Positions 9,176 to 16,693 of a DNA stretch of 64,000 bases are shown here, piece after piece. How positions within the stretch are numbered: the stretch's first letter is position 1; each line of letters opens with the position of its first letter. The stretch lies in assembly GCF_014647515.1 (NCBI RefSeq), contig NZ_BMPI01000006.1, forward strand, positions 199,105-263,104. The letters are read 5' to 3'. The translations under genes were made by a program, and so were the position numbers. The notes beneath the pieces were generated by a model. It was given only the letters and a program-made list of their open reading frames with translations. It did not search any database and was not told where the DNA came from. This stretch comes from Dactylosporangium sucinum (GTDB taxonomy: Bacteria; Actinomycetota; Actinomycetes; Mycobacteriales; Micromonosporaceae).

Positions 9176-10558
9176 CTAAGCGAGGAAGCTCTTGAGTTCG
9201 GAAACAAGCTTTTTGATGTGCCCGGACAGCACCGGGGCACCCATGTCCTTGAACCGCTGGCGGAACCAGGGGTTGACGCTCTGCTGGCCGCCGCTGCTGA
9301 CCGAGCCGACCGGGATGAACTTGACCCCGGAGCGGTGCATCGCCTGCATCGAGTCGAACAGCGGCTGCTGCTGCCACTCGTAGAAGTCGGAGATCCAGAC
9401 CACGACGGTGTTGCGCGGGTCGGCGACCTTCGGCTGGGCCAGCGCCATGGCGACCGTGCCGTCGGTGCCGCCGCCGAGCCGGGTGCGCAGCAGCACCTCG
9501 AACGGGTCGTGCACCCACGGCGTCAGGTCGAGCGCCCGCGTGTCGTAGGCGATCAGGTGCACGTCGACCTTGGGCAGGCCGGCGAAGATCGAGGCGAGGA
9601 TCGTGCAGTTGACCATCGCGTTGACCATCGAGCCGGACTGGTCGACCACGACGATCAGCCGGGCCGGCGTGGTGCGCTTGGCGGTCTGCTTGTAGAAGAG
9701 GCGGTCGACGTAGAGCCGCTCGTCCTCGGGGCTCCAGTTGGTGAGGTTCTTCCAGATGGTGCGCTCGAGGTCGAGGTTGCGGAACACGCGCTTCGGCGGC
9801 ACCGACCGGTCGATCTCGCCGACGCTCGTCTGCTGGACCTGCGTGCGGAGCACCTCGGCCACCTCGTCGACGAACCGCCGGATGAGCGCCTTGGCGTTGG
9901 CGAGCGCGACGCCGGAGAGGTTGTCCTTGTCCCGCAGGAGCTGCTCGATGAGCGACATGCTCGGGGTGAGCTGCCGGGCCAGCGCCGGGTCGGCGAGGAC
10001 CTCGCGCAGATGCATGCGGCGGACCAGGTCGCCCTCCAGGCCGGCCAGGACCGAGCCGAGGCCGCCCGCGTTGGGCCGGCCGCGCAGCTCGCCCGGGTCC
10101 ATGCCGAGGGCCCGCTCGAACCAGCCGGCGTCGGACTGCCAGGTCGCCAGCTGGGTGGCGCTCACGTTGCCGGTGCCGGTCGCGAAGACGTTGACGAGCA
10201 GCTTCGACACGAGCGCGGCCCGGCGGACCTCGGCGCTCGCCCCATCCGTGTCCCCGCCCGTGTCCCCGCCCGTGTCCCCGCCCGTGTCCCCGCCCGTGTC
10301 CCCGGCCCCGGCCCCGGCCCCGGGTTCGGCATCGGCCTCGGGCTTCATCAGGCCGTCGAACTCGCCGGCCAGCTCCGGGTGGCGCTGCACCAGGTTGTCG
10401 ACCGACACGGTCGGGTCGAGCAGGGCGGGCGGCAGGCCGATGTCGTTGACGATCGCGACGCTGGCGGACTCCAGCGACAGCTGCTCGTCGGCCTCGAACA
10501 GGCGGCCCAGCATCCGCCAGTAGAGCACCTGGCGGCGGTTCTCGTCTGCCGTGTTCAC
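9176..10558 (-). CDS. vWA domain protein (YehP-like) with Gly-Asp-Thr repeat linker
   Basis: 460 aa from a GTG at 10558, whose GTGA overlaps the DUF5691 stop. The N-terminal helical part (1-75) is followed by a low-complexity linker of alternating GGDT units (about 86-104) encoded by a 12-bp tandem repeat. A second helical part and a C-terminal von Willebrand A domain follow. The MIDAS motif is DQSGS at residues 306-310 after a hydrophobic strand (LIVVV), and GGGTDGT supplies the likely second metal loop. vWA proteins of this type act as metal-dependent adaptors for MoxR ATPases, consistent with the AAA gene directly downstream. Confidence 0.87.
   Translation of the reverse strand: MNTADENRRQVLYWRMLGRLFEADEQLSLESASVAIVNDIGLPPALLDPTVSVDNLVQRHPELAGEFDGLMKPEADAEPGAGAGAGDTGGDTGGDTGGDTGGDTDGASAEVRRAALVSKLLVNVFATGTGNVSATQLATWQSDAGWFERALGMDPGELRGRPNAGGLGSVLAGLEGDLVRRMHLREVLADPALARQLTPSMSLIEQLLRDKDNLSGVALANAKALIRRFVDEVAEVLRTQVQQTSVGEIDRSVPPKRVFRNLDLERTIWKNLTNWSPEDERLYVDRLFYKQTAKRTTPARLIVVVDQSGSMVNAMVNCTILASIFAGLPKVDVHLIAYDTRALDLTPWVHDPFEVLLRTRLGGGTDGTVAMALAQPKVADPRNTVVVWISDFYEWQQQPLFDSMQAMHRSGVKFIPVGSVSSGGQQSVNPWFRQRFKDMGAPVLSGHIKKLVSELKSFLA
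10247..10323. repeat. 12-bp tandem repeat followed by GGCCCC repeats inside the vWA gene
   Basis: Four exact copies of CGTGTCCCCGCC start at 10247 (10247, 10259, 10271, 10283) with a fifth partial copy, then three GGCCCC units. All are multiples of 3 or 6 bp, so the frame is preserved and the array encodes the (GGDT)n and Gly-Ala linker. Copy number is likely to vary between strains. Confidence 0.85.
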
Positions 10559-11892
10559 TTCCGTAGCAGCCTTCCCGCGCGCTCGCGCAGCACCTGGACC
10601 GCCTCGCCGGCGGCCTTCGCGGCCTTGCTGTCGGTCGGGCCGAGCGCCCAGTCGGTCGTGTGCACGGCGACGGTCTTCTTCTTCACCGTCGTCTCGACCG
10701 CGATGGGCTGGACCGTCCACCGCCCGGCGTCCCAGCGCAGCAGGCCGATGACCGCGGACGCGGCGCCGACCAGCTCGGGGGTGAGCGGCCCGCAGGCGGG
10801 CAGCCGCGCGGTGTCGACCGGGATCGGGCTCTGGCCCTCGACGAACACCGGCTCGGCGATGCGGGCCGGGTGCCGGTCGAGCGGCGCCGTCGCCGGGGCC
10901 AGCGCGCCGGTGAGCAGCACCCGCGCGGTGGCGAACGGCTCGGCGGGCGCGCCCGGCTTGGCCCGGTCGTCGTGCCAGACCAGGTCACCGCTCGCGAGCA
11001 GCGGCATGTCGGTGAGGTCGACACTGCGGCGCTCCGCGAGCGCGGTCATGAGCATCGGCTGACCCTGCAGCAGGCCCCAGATCGCCGGGCCGACGATCGT
11101 GTCGACCTTCGCCGCGGCGACGCTCGCCCGCACCAGCCGCGGCTCGGCGCCGCCGGCCTCCAGCACGCCGTGGACCTGCACCTGCACGGCCGTGCCGTGC
11201 TCGTGGACGTCGGCGCCGAGCACCAGCAGCCGGCCGGTCACCGGCTCGGCGCCGGCGGCCCGCTGGGCCCGCCCGCCGTCCTGGGCCAGCAGCAGCGCGC
11301 GGCTCCACAGGTCGGCCCAGCGGCGCACGGGCACCCGCTCCAGCGTGGCGATCGGGCTGGACGCGCGCAGCTCGGCGGCGAGCCCGTCGAGCAGGACGGC
11401 CAGGCGGCGCAGCTCCGGGTCGGCGAGCGTCGCCTCGATCACCTGGCCAGCGGCGCTGACGAGGTCGTGGTCGACGCCGCGCCAGCCGGTGATCGCCAGC
11501 TCGCGCAGCCAGGAGCGACTGCCGGCGAGCAGGTTGACCGCGGCGGCGGCCGGCCCGGGCTCGCCCGACCAGGGGGCGCGGGTGCGGCTCAGCGCGGCGT
11601 CGGCCCGGGCGAGCAGCGCGTCGTGGACGGCGCCGAGGATCGCGATGCGGGCGGCGGCCAGGGCGAACAGGTGCTCGTCGGCGATCGAGCCGGCCGCGAT
11701 CTTCTCCACGGCCTCGGCGACGCGCTCGGCCAGCGGGCTGCCGCCGAAGGCGCCCGCCAGGGCGGTCAGGGCGGCGGCGCGGTCCTCGTCGACGCGGGCG
11801 AACCCCGCGACGAGTCCCTCGTCCACCGCGGCGAGCAGGTCGAGCGCCTCGGGAAGGCCCTCGTCGTCGGTGTTGTCGAGCAGGGCGAGCAT
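10555..11892 (-). CDS. DUF5691 family protein of the MoxR/vWA cassette
   Basis: 445 aa. The ATG at 11892 overlaps the SWIM gene stop (TGATG), and its own stop overlaps the vWA GTG start. The protein is soluble, very Ala/Leu-rich and probably largely helical. No catalytic motif can be seen. DUF5691 proteins occur almost only beside SWIM, vWA, AAA and DUF5682 genes, so the family call rests on gene order plus overall character. It could be a structural subunit or an effector scaffold of the complex. Confidence 0.7.
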   Translation of the reverse strand: MLALLDNTDDEGLPEALDLLAAVDEGLVAGFARVDEDRAAALTALAGAFGGSPLAERVAEAVEKIAAGSIADEHLFALAAARIAILGAVHDALLARADAALSRTRAPWSGEPGPAAAAVNLLAGSRSWLRELAITGWRGVDHDLVSAAGQVIEATLADPELRRLAVLLDGLAAELRASSPIATLERVPVRRWADLWSRALLLAQDGGRAQRAAGAEPVTGRLLVLGADVHEHGTAVQVQVHGVLEAGGAEPRLVRASVAAAKVDTIVGPAIWGLLQGQPMLMTALAERRSVDLTDMPLLASGDLVWHDDRAKPGAPAEPFATARVLLTGALAPATAPLDRHPARIAEPVFVEGQSPIPVDTARLPACGPLTPELVGAASAVIGLLRWDAGRWTVQPIAVETTVKKKTVAVHTTDWALGPTDSKAAKAAGEAVQVLRERAGRLLRK

Positions 11893-12380
11893 CAGCGGGC
11901 TCCTGTCGCCGGAAACCAGTGCAGCTCCGGGATGGGGTCGGTGGTGACGGGCAGCTCCAGATAGGCCAGGTGGCGCAGGAAGCTGCTGAAGACGGTGGCG
12001 GCCGGGGTCGGCTCGTGGTGGGAGTGCAGGCCCTGCAGGAGGCTCTTGCCCTCCTCGACGTCGATGCGCAGGTAGCGGGCGACCCGGTCGGCGCCATACT
12101 GCAGCACGGCCTCGTCGAGCAGCGCCTGCAGGTGCTTGCACGGATGGGAGCCGCGTAACCCGCCGCAGGGACGGTTGTTGTTGGTGCTGCAGCTCAGCCC
12201 GTGCGAGCCGGCACCGATCGAGGAGACATAGACCCGCTCGATGTCCGAGCCGCTCGACACGACGCCCTGCAGGCGGCCGTCGGCGAGCTCGACGAACGGG
12301 ACCTTGGCCAGCTTCCGGGGTTGCACCGGGGCGATCACCGGCGCCGCCGACCGCTGCGCGAAATCCAAGTCCAGATCCAC
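11892..12380 (-). CDS. SWIM zinc-finger protein (YehQ-like)
   Basis: 162 aa from a GTG at 12380. The zinc-binding residues are visible as C64, C72, C81 and H83 (CSTNNNRPC, HPCKH), the CxH end typical of SWIM fingers that bind nucleic acid or protein. It is the first gene of the five-gene cassette and overlaps DUF5691. It starts 37 nt after the APH gene stop, so it may be read from the same transcript. No convincing ribosome binding site or promoter is visible before this GTG. Confidence 0.8.
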   Translation of the reverse strand: MDLDLDFAQRSAAPVIAPVQPRKLAKVPFVELADGRLQGVVSSGSDIERVYVSSIGAGSHGLSCSTNNNRPCGGLRGSHPCKHLQALLDEAVLQYGADRVARYLRIDVEEGKSLLQGLHSHHEPTPAATVFSSFLRHLAYLELPVTTDPIPELHWFPATGAR

Positions 12381-12417
12381 GCGGGTAGTTCTACAGCACC
12401 GGTACGACAAAACTAGA

Positions 12418-13593
12418 TCAGCCCAGGTTGACGGCCTCGCGGAGGCAGTCGGGGACGTCGAGCGAGTGATACGGCCATTCACTTGGCTCGATATTGTGGA
12501 CGAAGCCGGCGTACACCACGGCCCCCAGCAGCGGGGCGACCGGCCGGAGCAGCTCCACCGCCCGCTCCGGGTCGCTGCCGGGCGCCACCCGCCGCCACAA
12601 CCCGGCCCAGTGCGCGATCAGAGCCGAGGCATCGGCGTCGGGCAGCCCCTCGACCAGCCGCAGGATGTCGAAGCCGGGGTGGCCGAGGAACGCGTCGCCC
12701 CAGTCCAGCACCGCCGGCGGTACACCCGGAGCCGCCCGCACGTTGCCCGGATGGAAGTCGCCGTGCACGAGCGTGTCCGGCATGCCGCACGCCGCCACCT
12801 CCGCCAGCCGCGAAGACAGCCCGCTGAGCAGGTCGGCGAGGCCGAAGATCTCCGAGAGCCACGGCTCCGCCGCGACCTGGATCTGGCGGTACAGCCGGAT
12901 CCCCCGCCGATCGAGGACGCCCCGGCCCACCAGCAGCGGCAGCTCGTCGAGGGCCCGCCGCTGCACCCCGTGCAGCAGGTCGACCATCGGCCGGCGCTCG
13001 GCCGCGGGTGCCCCGAACCGGTCCTCGCCGGGCAGGTCGGCGAGCAGCTGGCGCCCCGTGCCGTCGGCCGCGAGCAGCCGGGGCGCGGCGCCCGGCGCGA
13101 CGGCCCCGAGCCAGGCCAGCACCTCGCTCTCCGCCTTGAGGAAGGGTGGGAGGTGTTTCAGCCAGTACCGCCGGGAAACCCCCTCCAGCTGCCACAACGC
13201 CGAGAGGTTCCAGGTCTTGCGCTGGACGGTCCGCACCGGCGCGCCGAGGCCGAGGTCGCGCATCTCGGCCACGGCCCACCGCAGGCTCGCCGCCGGCCCG
13301 CCGACCTCCGCGTACGGCGCCCGCCGCGGGTCAGGATGCGGGTGCACGGCGGCGGGAGCCAGCTCCGGGACGGGGCCGTGCGTCTCGGCCAGGTAGGTGA
13401 CCGCGCCGCCGGGCTGCCGCGGCCGATCGGCGTGCAGCAGCCGCAGCACGGCCACGTCGACGCCGAACCGCTCGCGGGCGCCGTCGACCACGTCCGCCAC
13501 CTCGGCCCACCACGGCACCTCGACGTCGAAGGCCGGCAATGAGCCGAGCACGGTCCCCGAGCCGTCGACCAGGACCAGCGTCACCGTCCGCAC
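12418..13593 (-). CDS. Aminoglycoside phosphotransferase (APH)-family kinase with extra N-terminal domain
   Basis: 391 aa, GTG start at 13593. The C-terminal ~270 residues carry the APH/choline-kinase signature LVHGDFHPGNV and the metal-binding VLDWGDAFLGHPGFDI, so an ATP-dependent small-molecule kinase is expected. The first ~100 residues (LVLVDGSGTVLGSLPAFDVE onward) look like a degenerate NUDIX-like fold with no Nudix box. The gene lies 19 nt after the SUFU gene and 37 nt before the SWIM gene on the same strand. Resistance is not implied: most such genes in actinomycetes have unknown substrates. Confidence 0.75.
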   Translation of the reverse strand: MRTVTLVLVDGSGTVLGSLPAFDVEVPWWAEVADVVDGARERFGVDVAVLRLLHADRPRQPGGAVTYLAETHGPVPELAPAAVHPHPDPRRAPYAEVGGPAASLRWAVAEMRDLGLGAPVRTVQRKTWNLSALWQLEGVSRRYWLKHLPPFLKAESEVLAWLGAVAPGAAPRLLAADGTGRQLLADLPGEDRFGAPAAERRPMVDLLHGVQRRALDELPLLVGRGVLDRRGIRLYRQIQVAAEPWLSEIFGLADLLSGLSSRLAEVAACGMPDTLVHGDFHPGNVRAAPGVPPAVLDWGDAFLGHPGFDILRLVEGLPDADASALIAHWAGLWRRVAPGSDPERAVELLRPVAPLLGAVVYAGFVHNIEPSEWPYHSLDVPDCLREAVNLG

Positions 13594-13612
13594 ATCCGAC
13601 CACGATAGTGCG

Positions 13613-14653
13613 TCAGCCGATCGTCTCCACCAGGTTGCCGTCCCCGTCTCGCAGGTCCGAACGGGTGATCTCCACGACGAGAGACTCGGCGGCCGGCACC
13701 GCCCGCACGCCGGCCTCCGGCACCAGCACCGAGACCAGGCCGTCCAGCGCCTCGACGGTGAGGACGACCGCCAGGGTGTCCGATTCCTCCGCGGTGCCGA
13801 CGGAGAAACTGCCGGACGAGAACACGGCGGTGGCGTCGGGGCCGTTGACGACCAACTGCCGCCCGAACGGCAGGCGGCCGAGCAGCGTCTGGGCCACCCG
13901 CTCGGCGATGTGCGCGCCGACGACCAGCCGGATCAGGTCTCCGTCGCGACGCCAGGAGAACTCGGCGACGGCCAGGCTGGCGGTGGCCGAGCCCTCGCGC
14001 CGGCGGCCCTCCTCGACCGCCTCGGCGATGACCGGATCGTCGGTGGCCGAGCCCCGGTCGAGGTCTGTGACCAGCAGCGGCAGCCGCTCGGCGAGCAGGT
14101 CGAGCAGGTCGCGGACGCTCCAGGCCTGGGTCGCCGCATACTCGTCGGGGGTGAGGCCGACGATCTGCAGGAACTGCACAATGCCGTGCGGGGTCTCGAT
14201 CGTGCCGAGCTCCGGGTCCTCGGTGAACGCGATCGCCCGGATGAGGGTCTCCTGGTCGAGCGCGATCGGCCCGTTGAGGTCCATGTGGTGGTTGACCTCG
14301 AACCAGTTGCCGGTCTCGAAGACGTACCGCGCGAGATTCTGCAGGAAGTTGGCGGCCCAGATCGGCGGGTCGTCGTCGGCCGCGTCGCGGCGCAGCCGGA
14401 ACGTGAACTCGAAGCCCCACCCGGACTCCTCGGCGTTCGCCGACTCCTTCCCGTACAGCTCGGACATGCCGTAGCTGACGATGTGCCAGTGCGGGACCGG
14501 GTCGAGCCGCGGGTAGTAGCTGATGCCGTCGAGCGGGTCGGGCCCGCCGAGCCGCCACTTGATCAGGGTGGCGAAGTGCTTCGGCTCGACGCCGGGATAG
14601 AGCCGCTCGAGCGCGGCGTCGATGGCGTCCCAGCCGGGTGCGTCGGAGGTCAC
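13613..14653 (-). CDS. SUFU (suppressor of fused) domain protein
   Basis: 346 aa from GTG 14653. SUFU hallmarks are strong: GGPDPLDGISYYPR, HWHIVSYGMSELYG, GFEFTFRLRR, LQNLARYVFETG, TPHGIVQFLQIVG. In animals the domain restrains Gli factors. Bacterial SUFU proteins are stand-alone and often act as immunity-type or binding proteins, but the partner here is unknown. The gene starts 8 nt after the GDSL gene stop and is followed 19 nt later by the APH gene, suggesting co-transcription. No toxin gene is visible alongside it. Confidence 0.85.
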   Translation of the reverse strand: MTSDAPGWDAIDAALERLYPGVEPKHFATLIKWRLGGPDPLDGISYYPRLDPVPHWHIVSYGMSELYGKESANAEESGWGFEFTFRLRRDAADDDPPIWAANFLQNLARYVFETGNWFEVNHHMDLNGPIALDQETLIRAIAFTEDPELGTIETPHGIVQFLQIVGLTPDEYAATQAWSVRDLLDLLAERLPLLVTDLDRGSATDDPVIAEAVEEGRRREGSATASLAVAEFSWRRDGDLIRLVVGAHIAERVAQTLLGRLPFGRQLVVNGPDATAVFSSGSFSVGTAEESDTLAVVLTVEALDGLVSVLVPEAGVRAVPAAESLVVEITRSDLRDGDGNLVETIG

Positions 14654-14661
14654 CCGGTGAT

Positions 14662-15417
14662 TTAACCGCTCCCGGGGACCGGCCGCCACGTCGCGTACTT
14701 CGCGGCCCGGTCGTCGCCCGACGACCGCCCGCCGACCCGGCGGCGGACCCAGGGCAGCACGTGCTCGCGGTAGTAACGCGCCTCGGTGAGCAGCCGCCGC
14801 GCCGGCAACGGCCCGGGGTCGATGCGGTGGGCCGTGCGCGGGTGCCCCAAGGCGGTGAGCACCAGGCCGGCGACCCGCTGATGGCCGGCGGCGTTGAGGT
14901 GGAGGCGGTCGGCCGACCAGTACGGCGCGCGGCGGACCTCCTCGTCGCCGAAGCAGTTGACGAACAGCAGCCCGTGCTCGGTGGTCAGCTCGGCGACGGC
15001 CCGCGTGAGCGCGGCACCCCGCCGGTGGATCACCCGCCCGAACGGCAGCCGCGCCGATGGGTCGGCCCCGCTGAGCACCATCAGCCGCACCCCGGCGCCG
15101 GCGCAGCGCTCGATCGCCCGCTCGGTGAGCGCGACCAGCCTGGCCAGGTCGGTGCCGGGCCGCATCATGTCGTTGCCGCCGCCGTTGAGCGAGATCAGCG
15201 TGGGCGCCGGGGACATCGCCAGCGCCGCGTCGAGCTGCTCGGTCACGATGGGCTCCAGCAGGCGGCCACGGATCGCGAGGTTGGCGTATTGCACGGTCTC
15301 GCCGGTCGCCTCGGCGAGCCCCGCCGCCACCAGGTCGGCCCAGCCGCGGGTCGTCCCGTCGGGCAGCTCGTCGCCGACTCCCTCGGTGAAGCTGTCACCG
15401 ATCGCCACGTATCGCAT
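14662..15417 (-). CDS. SGNH/GDSL-family hydrolase (cytoplasmic)
   Basis: 251 aa, ATG at 15417. The motifs are block I GDSFTEG with catalytic Ser9, block III GGGND (residues 79-83) and block V DRLHLNAAGH with the catalytic Asp/His pair. There is no signal peptide, so an intracellular esterase or lipase is expected, unlike the secreted paralogue at 27157-27960. The C-terminal ~45 residues are Arg-rich (PWVRRRVGGR). It is the likely first gene of a minus-strand run leading into SUFU, APH and the MoxR/vWA cassette. Confidence 0.85.
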   Translation of the reverse strand: MRYVAIGDSFTEGVGDELPDGTTRGWADLVAAGLAEATGETVQYANLAIRGRLLEPIVTEQLDAALAMSPAPTLISLNGGGNDMMRPGTDLARLVALTERAIERCAGAGVRLMVLSGADPSARLPFGRVIHRRGAALTRAVAELTTEHGLLFVNCFGDEEVRRAPYWSADRLHLNAAGHQRVAGLVLTALGHPRTAHRIDPGPLPARRLLTEARYYREHVLPWVRRRVGGRSSGDDRAAKYATWRPVPGSG

Positions 15418-15490
15418 ATCGGGTCCCAACTGTAGACCCCGGTTTCCTCGCCCTGCGGCGGCGGTTACAGGAGGCGAAAGCCAGGCGCAG

Positions 15491-15505
15491 GCGGGCAACG
15501 CCCGC
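15491..15505 (-). terminator. Short hairpin after the HTH-TPR gene pair
   Basis: GCGGGC and GCCCGC arms with a 3-nt loop begin directly at the stop codon of the regulator ending at 15506. It is short and lacks a T-run, so some readthrough into the GDSL gene 88 bp on is plausible. Confidence 0.35.
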
Positions 15506-16693
15506 TCATGACGGCCGGCCCAGCGCGTCGACGGCGGCCAGGCCGTCGGACAGGGCCTCCAGGGCGTCCGGCCCACGGCCGGCCGCCGCCAGGAGGTCGG
15601 CCAGGGCGAGCACCGCGTCGGCCAGGTCGCGGCGCGGGCCCGCCGGCTTGAGCAGGGCGATCGCCGCGCGCAGGTGATCCTCGGCCGTCTCCGGGGCCAG
15701 GAGCGTCCACGCGCGGTGGACCGCCGCGGTCGGCGCCGAGACGTCGGCGAGCAGCTCGGTGGCCGTGGACGGGCTGCCCAGGGCGCGGTAGGTCACGGCC
15801 AGGTCCGCGATCAGGTCGGGGTCGGCGGGCAGGCCGGCGAGTGCCGCGGTGAAGTCGGCCAGCGCGCCGCCCGGGTCGCCCGCGGCGAGTCTCGACCGGC
15901 CGCGCAGGCGGCGGACCTCGGCGATCGGGGCGGACAGCCAGGCGGCCAGCGCCGCGGCGCGGGCGGCCGCCAGGGACGACGCCGCCTCGGCGGTCCGGCC
16001 GGCGGAGGCCAGCGTCCGGGCCACGGTCAGGTGCAGCTCGGCGGCGTGGGCCGGGTCGCCGGCGGGCGCCAGCTCCAGGGCCGCCGCGACCGCCGGCGCG
16101 GCGTCCTCGCCGAGGTCGTTCTGACAAAGAGCGAGCAGGGTGTGTACCGCCAGCAGCGCCGAGGGCGACGGAAGGGAGGCGCGGTGCAGCTCGTCGCGCA
16201 GCGCGCCCAGCAGGTAGGCCGCGTAGCCCGGGTCGCCCTGCCGGCGGGCGCACCACGCGCGCCCGGCCACGGCGGCGGCCCGGTGGTGTGGCGGCGCGTC
16301 GGCGAGGAGCCGGTGGGCGCGCTCGAAGTGGGCGGCGGCGGCGTCGACCGAGGACGCGAGGCGGCCGAGGACGACCGACGCTTCCGCCCGGCGCGCGTCC
16401 GGCTCGGTGGGCGAGGCGGCGATCCCGGAGTACCACTGGGGCGAATGGCTCATCGAGAGCAGCTCGATGTCGAGCGCCAGGGCCTCGCCGGGGTGGCGGC
16501 CGGTGGACAGCTCGGCGACGTCGATCGACAGCCGGGCGGCGAAGTGGGCCAGGGCGTCGCTCGACGGGACGCGGTGGCCGTTCTCGACCGAGGAGACGTA
16601 CGCGGCCGTGTATTTCGGCTCGGCCAGGTCGCGCTGGGTGAGGCCGCGGCTCGTGCGCAGGGCGAGGATGCGCGCGCCGATGCCGGTCGTCAT
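15506..16693 (-). CDS. XRE-type HTH regulator with TPR-like solenoid (second of a pair)
   Basis: 395 aa. The ATG at 16693 overlaps the stop of the upstream paralogue (ATGA). Residues ~5-65 form an XRE HTH (RILALRTSRGLTQRDLAE, YVSSVENGHRVPS), and the remainder is Ala-rich helical repeats of TPR type (e.g. AAAHFERAHRLLADA). Such proteins resemble peptide-sensing or Streptomyces-type HTH-TPR regulators that bind DNA with the N-terminus and a ligand or partner with the repeats. The HTH differs from its neighbour in only a few positions, so the two arose by duplication. Confidence 0.78.
   Translation of the reverse strand: MTTGIGARILALRTSRGLTQRDLAEPKYTAAYVSSVENGHRVPSSDALAHFAARLSIDVAELSTGRHPGEALALDIELLSMSHSPQWYSGIAASPTEPDARRAEASVVLGRLASSVDAAAAHFERAHRLLADAPPHHRAAAVAGRAWCARRQGDPGYAAYLLGALRDELHRASLPSPSALLAVHTLLALCQNDLGEDAAPAVAAALELAPAGDPAHAAELHLTVARTLASAGRTAEAASSLAAARAAALAAWLSAPIAEVRRLRGRSRLAAGDPGGALADFTAALAGLPADPDLIADLAVTYRALGSPSTATELLADVSAPTAAVHRAWTLLAPETAEDHLRAAIALLKPAGPRRDLADAVLALADLLAAAGRGPDALEALSDGLAAVDALGRPS

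Noticed and set aside
4101..9179. Plus-strand frame open over 1692 codons antisense to the MoxR/vWA cassette
   Set aside because: It has no ribosome site or domain and only Arg/Gly/Pro-rich text. The minus-strand genes there carry Walker A, ATAN and translational overlaps. Long open shadows are expected at this GC content.
10247..10323. CRISPR-like short repeats
   Set aside because: Units are contiguous, with no spacers, and keep the coding frame of the vWA gene.
12381..12417. Separate promoter for the MoxR/vWA cassette
   Set aside because: A TAGAAC near the GTG start has no matching -35 at normal spacing, so it is not supported.
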